Shown: piece after piece, positions 13,401-19,400 of the stretch
Layout: each line of letters begins with the position of its first letter
How positions within the stretch are numbered: the first letter of the stretch is position 1
Assembly (NCBI GenBank): GCA_008931825.1
Contig: QXVZ01006412.1
Location: forward strand, 1-22,546
DNA from: Phallusia fumigata
Taxonomy: Eukaryota; Chordata; Ascidiacea; Phlebobranchia; Ascidiidae
Direction: 5' to 3'
Length of the DNA: 22,546 bases
Notes under the pieces: generated by a model
The model's database searches: none
Told to the model about the DNA's origin: nothing
Seen by the model: the letters and a program-made list of their open reading frames with translations, nothing else
Made by a program: the position numbers and the translations under genes

Positions 13401-16400
13401 AAGAAAATACACACACACCAAGCACGCGCCCTAACCGCCCACTCACGTCACGATTTCCGCACGCACGAACACTCAGAACTGAATCAATACGTCACACGGT
13501 CGGTTTGTCAGCGACGTTCAATTCATGCACCAATGAAAAAACTACCGACTTGGTTTGCTTGGCTGGCAACACAGTAAGCAACGCGCGAAACTAAAGAAAG
13601 TGATTCACGCGCCACGATAAGTCTTAAAACAGCTCATATGACAACAACAGACCTATGACGTCAATACAACCAGCGTCACGTACACTTCAGCGTTTGAAAA
13701 TCAATTGATGCGGCGACCCCAAGTCACTTTGCTTGCCACCCTCATTCTTTCTCATCCTCTCTCTTTATACAAACTAGACTACAAACCGCAAAACACAAAA
13801 TCTAAACTACTCGGCGCTTTGCGAAACAACCATGAATTTGAATATAAGTACCTGGAAATTCAAACATGCGATTAATGCTGCTTTGTGGCGCAAGTCACGC
13901 AAGACTAGACAAAATGGATTTTTCAATGGTCGTGGTCCCAAAATAAACGCTGCGGAAGTGCCTCGGGTACACACGCAAATTTTTTGCCGATGACTCATCG
14001 TGGGCGACCCGAGCCTTTTTTCTCCGTCTCTCCGCTTAGACGCTGCTCTGTGTGCGTAGGCGAATCGCCATAAAATGAGGATATTAAAGGTCACGTGGGA
14101 TTTGTGGTCAGTGAATCATCGTGCGCCAACAATGACTGTATGAAACATGGCACGACGACTAAATAAAAACGCTGGAAAGTGTTCGCAAGCTTTCTGACAA
14201 ATACTGGCTGCAACGTTTTACGGTATTTACTTACGTGACGTAACTGTAGAGACTACTGCTGAATTTAAAAACACGATGTAAGTCTGTAAAAGGAGTTGTT
14301 GCATACATTGGTATTTTGTTTAATGCACAGGTGCAGTGTAAAACACATGCAGTTTAGGGTTTTTCTAAATCTTTTTACCAATTTAAAGAAAAAATATTTT
14401 CCAACGGGTGCGAAAACACAATAGCTTGAAACTACACAGGCTTTTGCCTTGTGTTTCAATAACAACGTTCACAGTACTGGGAAAACAGAGGAAGGACAAG
14501 TTTAAATTCACGATTCGCTGCCGGGCACGTTTTCGCTTATCAGGACTGACAAACATTCCGCGCAGACCACACCAAGCCACTGCTGACGTACGAACGACTT
14601 GTCGGGAGAAAATACTTGGTAAGGGCGACTAATTTCTCTTCAGTGGCGCGCGCACAACCCGTCAAATCACAAACAACATTTTCAAAGTGGTGCGTGCAAG
14701 ATATTTGCAGCTGCACTGTTAAGCATTTTGAGGAATTAGCGTTTCAAGTTCGGCGAATACAAAAGCACTGATGAGCAATTGATTGCAACGGGTACCAATT
14801 CCTAACATTCATGTGACTTGTGTAAACAATCTAGATAACGTTTAGGTACCATATTCATTCAGAAAAATTCACAATTGATAAGGTGGTTTTGTTTGAATAA
14901 ATATCTGATATTTTTTATTAAAAGGTTAAACTGATGATATGCAATTTACAAATTTACAAAAAATTTCGGTAACAGTTCAAAAAAGTTTTAGTACCAGTTG
15001 TTGTTACCCTCTTTAAGTATAATGAAATGAGTCATTGGGAAAAGTGTAATGCAATAGAGAAACGAAGAAGTTTCAAAAAAGACTAATAACTGTGATGTCA
15101 TTTGTTAAAACTAAAGCATTAACCCAGACCTTGGCACTGTATGGCCCTGGGCTACACACGACCCATTGGTTAACTCTGACCGGCCTGTTTACACTAATTT
15201 GGAACTACAAAAAAAACATATCAACGCAATTTTTTATTGCCCAGCCATAACATGTCAAAACAATGCCATTTACTGCTTATTATGAAGAAATACAATAAAT
15301 ATTCTGCAAGATTGAGTTAGGCCTTTTGGCCTTGCCTTCCACAGTATATTAGTTTTTTTATGTGGCTACATGGAAAAATAATTGCCCACCCCTGTAAATC
15401 AGGTTCTGGTCATCTCTTGTCCAAAACCATATTCTATCTCTGACAAAATATGATATACAACCCTGAAACAAGCCACATATGTATTTGGCTTATTTAAATT
15501 TTTCAGGGGAACGATTTCATGACATAAAATGTCTTGTAGTAACATGCATTCATGCAGAACCAAATGTCATTTACAGTTTACATTTAAAAATTGCTTACTT
15601 TTTTGCAACTGTGGTATCTCGAACTGGTGTCAACTCGAGTTGGTCATAGCAACTTACATCAAGAGATTTGTTGCTAGGATGTCCTGCACGGAGAATTTCT
15701 TCCAAGAAGTGTCCATTGCCTATAATTAGTCAAACCTATAGTCATTCTAATAAAAAGGTGCCTTTCCCATAATGCCATTCCATACACACTAACACTTAAT
15801 TTATAAAGGATATACATTCACTACATTATTTTACATTGGGTCCTATAGTTACCTAAGCTTTTTATGACATGATTGTTTCTGCAGGTAAAAACACATGGAT
15901 CCTCACACATGCAAATTAGTAATTATGCATCAATCTAGATACATGTTAATAAGTTTCATATAAACTGTTGGTGAGTGTAAAAATAACTAAAATACAAAAT
16001 GAAATAACAAAATGACACTCCACTGAGGCAAAATTTGCAAACCTTATAGGCTTAGTGTGTCACTTTTGGGGGCTGTAAGGGTAACATGGCAAAACTAGAT
16101 TGCTGGGGTTACGAGGTCAAATAAAGAAATTGATACACCATGATGGCATGTTCTACAAACTGTGAAGGGTTTACCAAATACAAACTTAGTTTCATAATTT
16201 GACCAATTTTAGGGGGCTTGTGCCTAGCGGGGTAACCACTGGGGCTGTGGGGTTAAATGAAACTGATGACACATCACCATGACCATATCTACCATCAGTA
16301 AAAATTTTGTCCACATCTAACAAACATTTCATGTCGAAAGTGCATGGACAAGCTGCAGGGGGGGAAAAGGAAAAAAAAAGTGTAAACAATATGTGTCCCC

Positions 16401-19400
16401 TTCAGGAAAGGAAGGGGGGCATAATATATTTCTGCACCTTTATCAACATGCTGAGAAGGCTGGGGAGGCGTATTTCGTGGTAGAGGTGTGAGGGGAGATC
16501 TGTAAGGCCTGGAGTGCAAAGGAAAATATGTGTAATCTATGTATGTATTAATGCATAAAAATATATGTATATATGTCTACATATTTTTATGTATATGACT
16601 ATATTCGTAACAATGATGTAGTTTAAACCACATTTAATTTTATTCTTACATATTTGTTGCTAGCTGTTGGTCCAAACTTCTGGTTGGTGCAGTTCCCACA
16701 AAAGTGCCTACGAAAAAGTTAAATTTTTAATTGTGTAAAAATAAATGATCAAATGATGGAATCCGATTAGTTAACCCAAAGTAAAGTCAACAAACTTCAA
16801 AAAATTGAAAAAAAATCAATTAAAAATGTTTTGCAATAAGACAGATACACCGACAGTGGACTTTTCAATACCACAGTGCATTTAGTCTTTGTTCCAACTA
16901 CTGACAATAAAAAGAAACAAATAAACATTTTTACCAGAACTGACATAAACCGTACTGCTTGACAACAGAATAATTTTTAAACACCAAAAGTAATTAGAAG
17001 CATGGGTTTTACGTTTTTGCCATAGCAAATGCACTATCACTGTGCTTAAAAATGACATACTTTTCTACATTCGTGCCCATAGTTACCTAAACTTTTAAAG
17101 ATATGATTGTTTCTGCAGCCAGGTCCCAGACATGCATTTGTCAAGATACATGTAAAAAATGTCGTGTTTTTTTTGATTAAAAATTTTGTGATTTAACCCA
17201 AGAAAATGGAATTTTACACTAACATTGCCCAATCTACAAACTTTATTGGGATAGCAGGTCAATTGCTGGTATTACGAAGTGAAACACAGCACATAATGTA
17301 CCACAATGCCATGTTCTCAAAACTGTATACTTTCCATCCAGTTTCAGCATTCTTTCATAATTTGACCCATAACAGGGGGATAGCGAGGTAACTGCTGGAT
17401 CTATTGGGTCAAACAAGGAAGTTCATACAGAACAAAGGCATGTTCTACAAACTGTCTGAATTCTATCAACTTTGCACATTGTTTAATAACTTGACTCATT
17501 TTCAGGGGCTATCAGGAACACACCGTAAAACAAGCGTAAAACTTACCCCCAAGACCCTAACTACAGTACCACTGGAAAAGTTTTCCCTATATCCAACAAA
17601 AGTATTGCATGCCCACACGGCTCTCATTTACAAAATTTGGAAACTGTCTTTACCAAGTCAGACAACTGGCATGTTTATTGTTTGGCATGGTAAGGCAGGT
17701 CTGTGCTATTACAGAATTGTTTACAAAATCCACACTAAACAAAAGTTTGTGATGCACGTGCATGTAAAAAAACTAGTGGGGCTACTACTGGGCTAGTGAG
17801 GTAACTACTAAGGCTATGGGGTGAAACAAAACAGATGGCACATCTCCATTACATCTACCACCTCTAAAAGTTTCCTCCATATCCAACAAACATTTCATGC
17901 CAAAAGTAGGCGGACAAACCTGCATGGGAGAAAAAAAGGAAAAAAAAAACAGTGAGTGAAAGCAATATACCCACACTAATCAGGCTACCAAACATGTATA
18001 AATGGCAAAAAAGTAAAACATACATTAAAGCTACATCTTACCGGCAGGCTGTGATCCTTTGTCATGGTGTAGTTTTTCCAGGGTTTTTAGAAACTGTGCC
18101 TGTGCCACAAAAATTAAACTATAATTCACAGAAACTCCATTCACACAAAATACACTGGACCAACATTTAAAATCACTACTTAAAGAAATAAAGAACATAT
18201 ATACTTGACATGCAAAATTACAAATCGAAAGAAGGGGGCCATACCCATACAGCCATTTTACATACTCCACATATATGCAACAACACATTTATTTTACCTT
18301 TGGTGCCCTAGTTATATTATGTTTTTATGGCATGAGGCAAAAATGCATGGTTCGCCACTCGAGTACAATTACATGAAAAAAACTACAAATAATCAGACGA
18401 TAGCACTGGCAGGGGTTTTTGAGAAATGTCAAAATTTATAAATTTTATTTTGGGGACAAGCACCACTGAAACTATGGAGTCAAACAAAGCATTAAATACA
18501 TCACAATGACCCAGCCTACCATCTGGTAAATCTAATTGTATGTTTTTATTAACCTGCCCTGCTTAAAAAGGTTAACCGACATTTTTTTGCTAAGTTATGA
18601 TGCTAAACAGCAGAACCTTTAATTGGTGGTAATGGCCAGTGCAAAATTTTTTTTTAATTTTGCTAATCTAGGGGGGTAGGCGCTGGCCCCATAACCGTAA
18701 TCGTCAGTTAAAAAAGTTTAATCCAAATCAAACAACCTACATCTTCAAAAAAGTTGAACGTTTTAAATTACAAAGCAGCATGTATTTTGTTCATACAGTT
18801 CAAGAAACAGAAATGAAACTTAAATATTTTTCTAGTACAGTAAAGTGACCTGGTTTTGATTTAAACATTGCTTTCTGATTTGGTTGCAGTTAGTATTGAA
18901 ACTTTGTGTACTGCTATGAACATTTATTTGTTTGCTAAATTCTTAATGGCAAACAGAATTATGACCTGAAGTTTAACAGAAAACAAGTAAACACCACAAA
19001 CAAATATTCAAGCAAAAAAGCGCTGCTGAACCACTATCACACAAAATTGTGTAAAAATTTGTACACATGGCTATACCTGCCACTGAGTCTGGTGCTGCTG
19101 TAAAACTTCAAGATGCTGGAGTCGCTGGTTGGTGATATCACTTAACTGGGTCTCTAGCCCATGAACATGTTTCTGAAAATCATGTCTATCAACCAGCCCA
19201 GGAAGTTTGGCAAGTAGATCAAGTTTCTCTGTCAGTTGTCCAATATGTGCATCCAGGTCACTGGTGATCTAAAATTGTAAAACATTTTGTACCAGAACTA
19301 CAAGTTATGATATTTGAATGGTTATATAAGCGCCCATTGACACTTCATAGACTGTAATTCCCACCATGGGAGCACGCCAATTTGAAAATGTGGGCAATTT

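Larger units (their letters stand above)
13277..14650 (-). promoter_or_regulatory. CpG-rich promoter region of the nested gene
   Basis: This stretch is visibly richer in CG dinucleotides than the AT-rich introns around it (runs such as GCACGCGCCC, GCGCGCGCACAA) and holds about fourteen ACGT cores by hand count, including a perfect CRE and a CACGTG E-box. It lies directly 5' of the IRF2BP gene and contains no TALPID3 exon. A donor-like CCAG|GTACTT at 13851 could mark an alternative first exon. The long minus frame over 13807-14094 has no family-like sequence. No TATA box is evident, so a dispersed start is likely. Confidence 0.55.
9550..15598 (-). other. TALPID3 intron 8, host of the IRF2BP gene
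   Basis: A 6049-nt intron bounded by AA|GTAAGC (15598) and TTTTAG|G (9550). It holds the complete IRF2BP unit in sense orientation, a degenerate repeat head at 9986-10023, and AT-rich DNA without recognisable content at 9550-9985, 10024-10305 and 14651-15598. I searched the flanks for missed TALPID3 exons. None is needed, because exons 8 and 9 join in phase. Confidence 0.75.

Noticed and set aside
13807..14094. 95-codon minus-strand frame in the CpG-rich region
   Set aside because: Open mainly because the region is CG-rich. No family-like sequence or conserved motif is seen. At most it is 5' UTR of the nested gene.
14408..14632. Plus-strand frame ending near a GTAAGG donor, as a divergent gene
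   Set aside because: No protein-family resemblance and no downstream plus-strand exon. A divergent non-coding transcript cannot be excluded but has no positive evidence.
17404..17796. 130-codon plus-strand open frame
   Set aside because: It lies inside tandem units of the intronic repeat (copy C), shows no domain or codon pattern of a gene, and is antisense to a TALPID3 intron.
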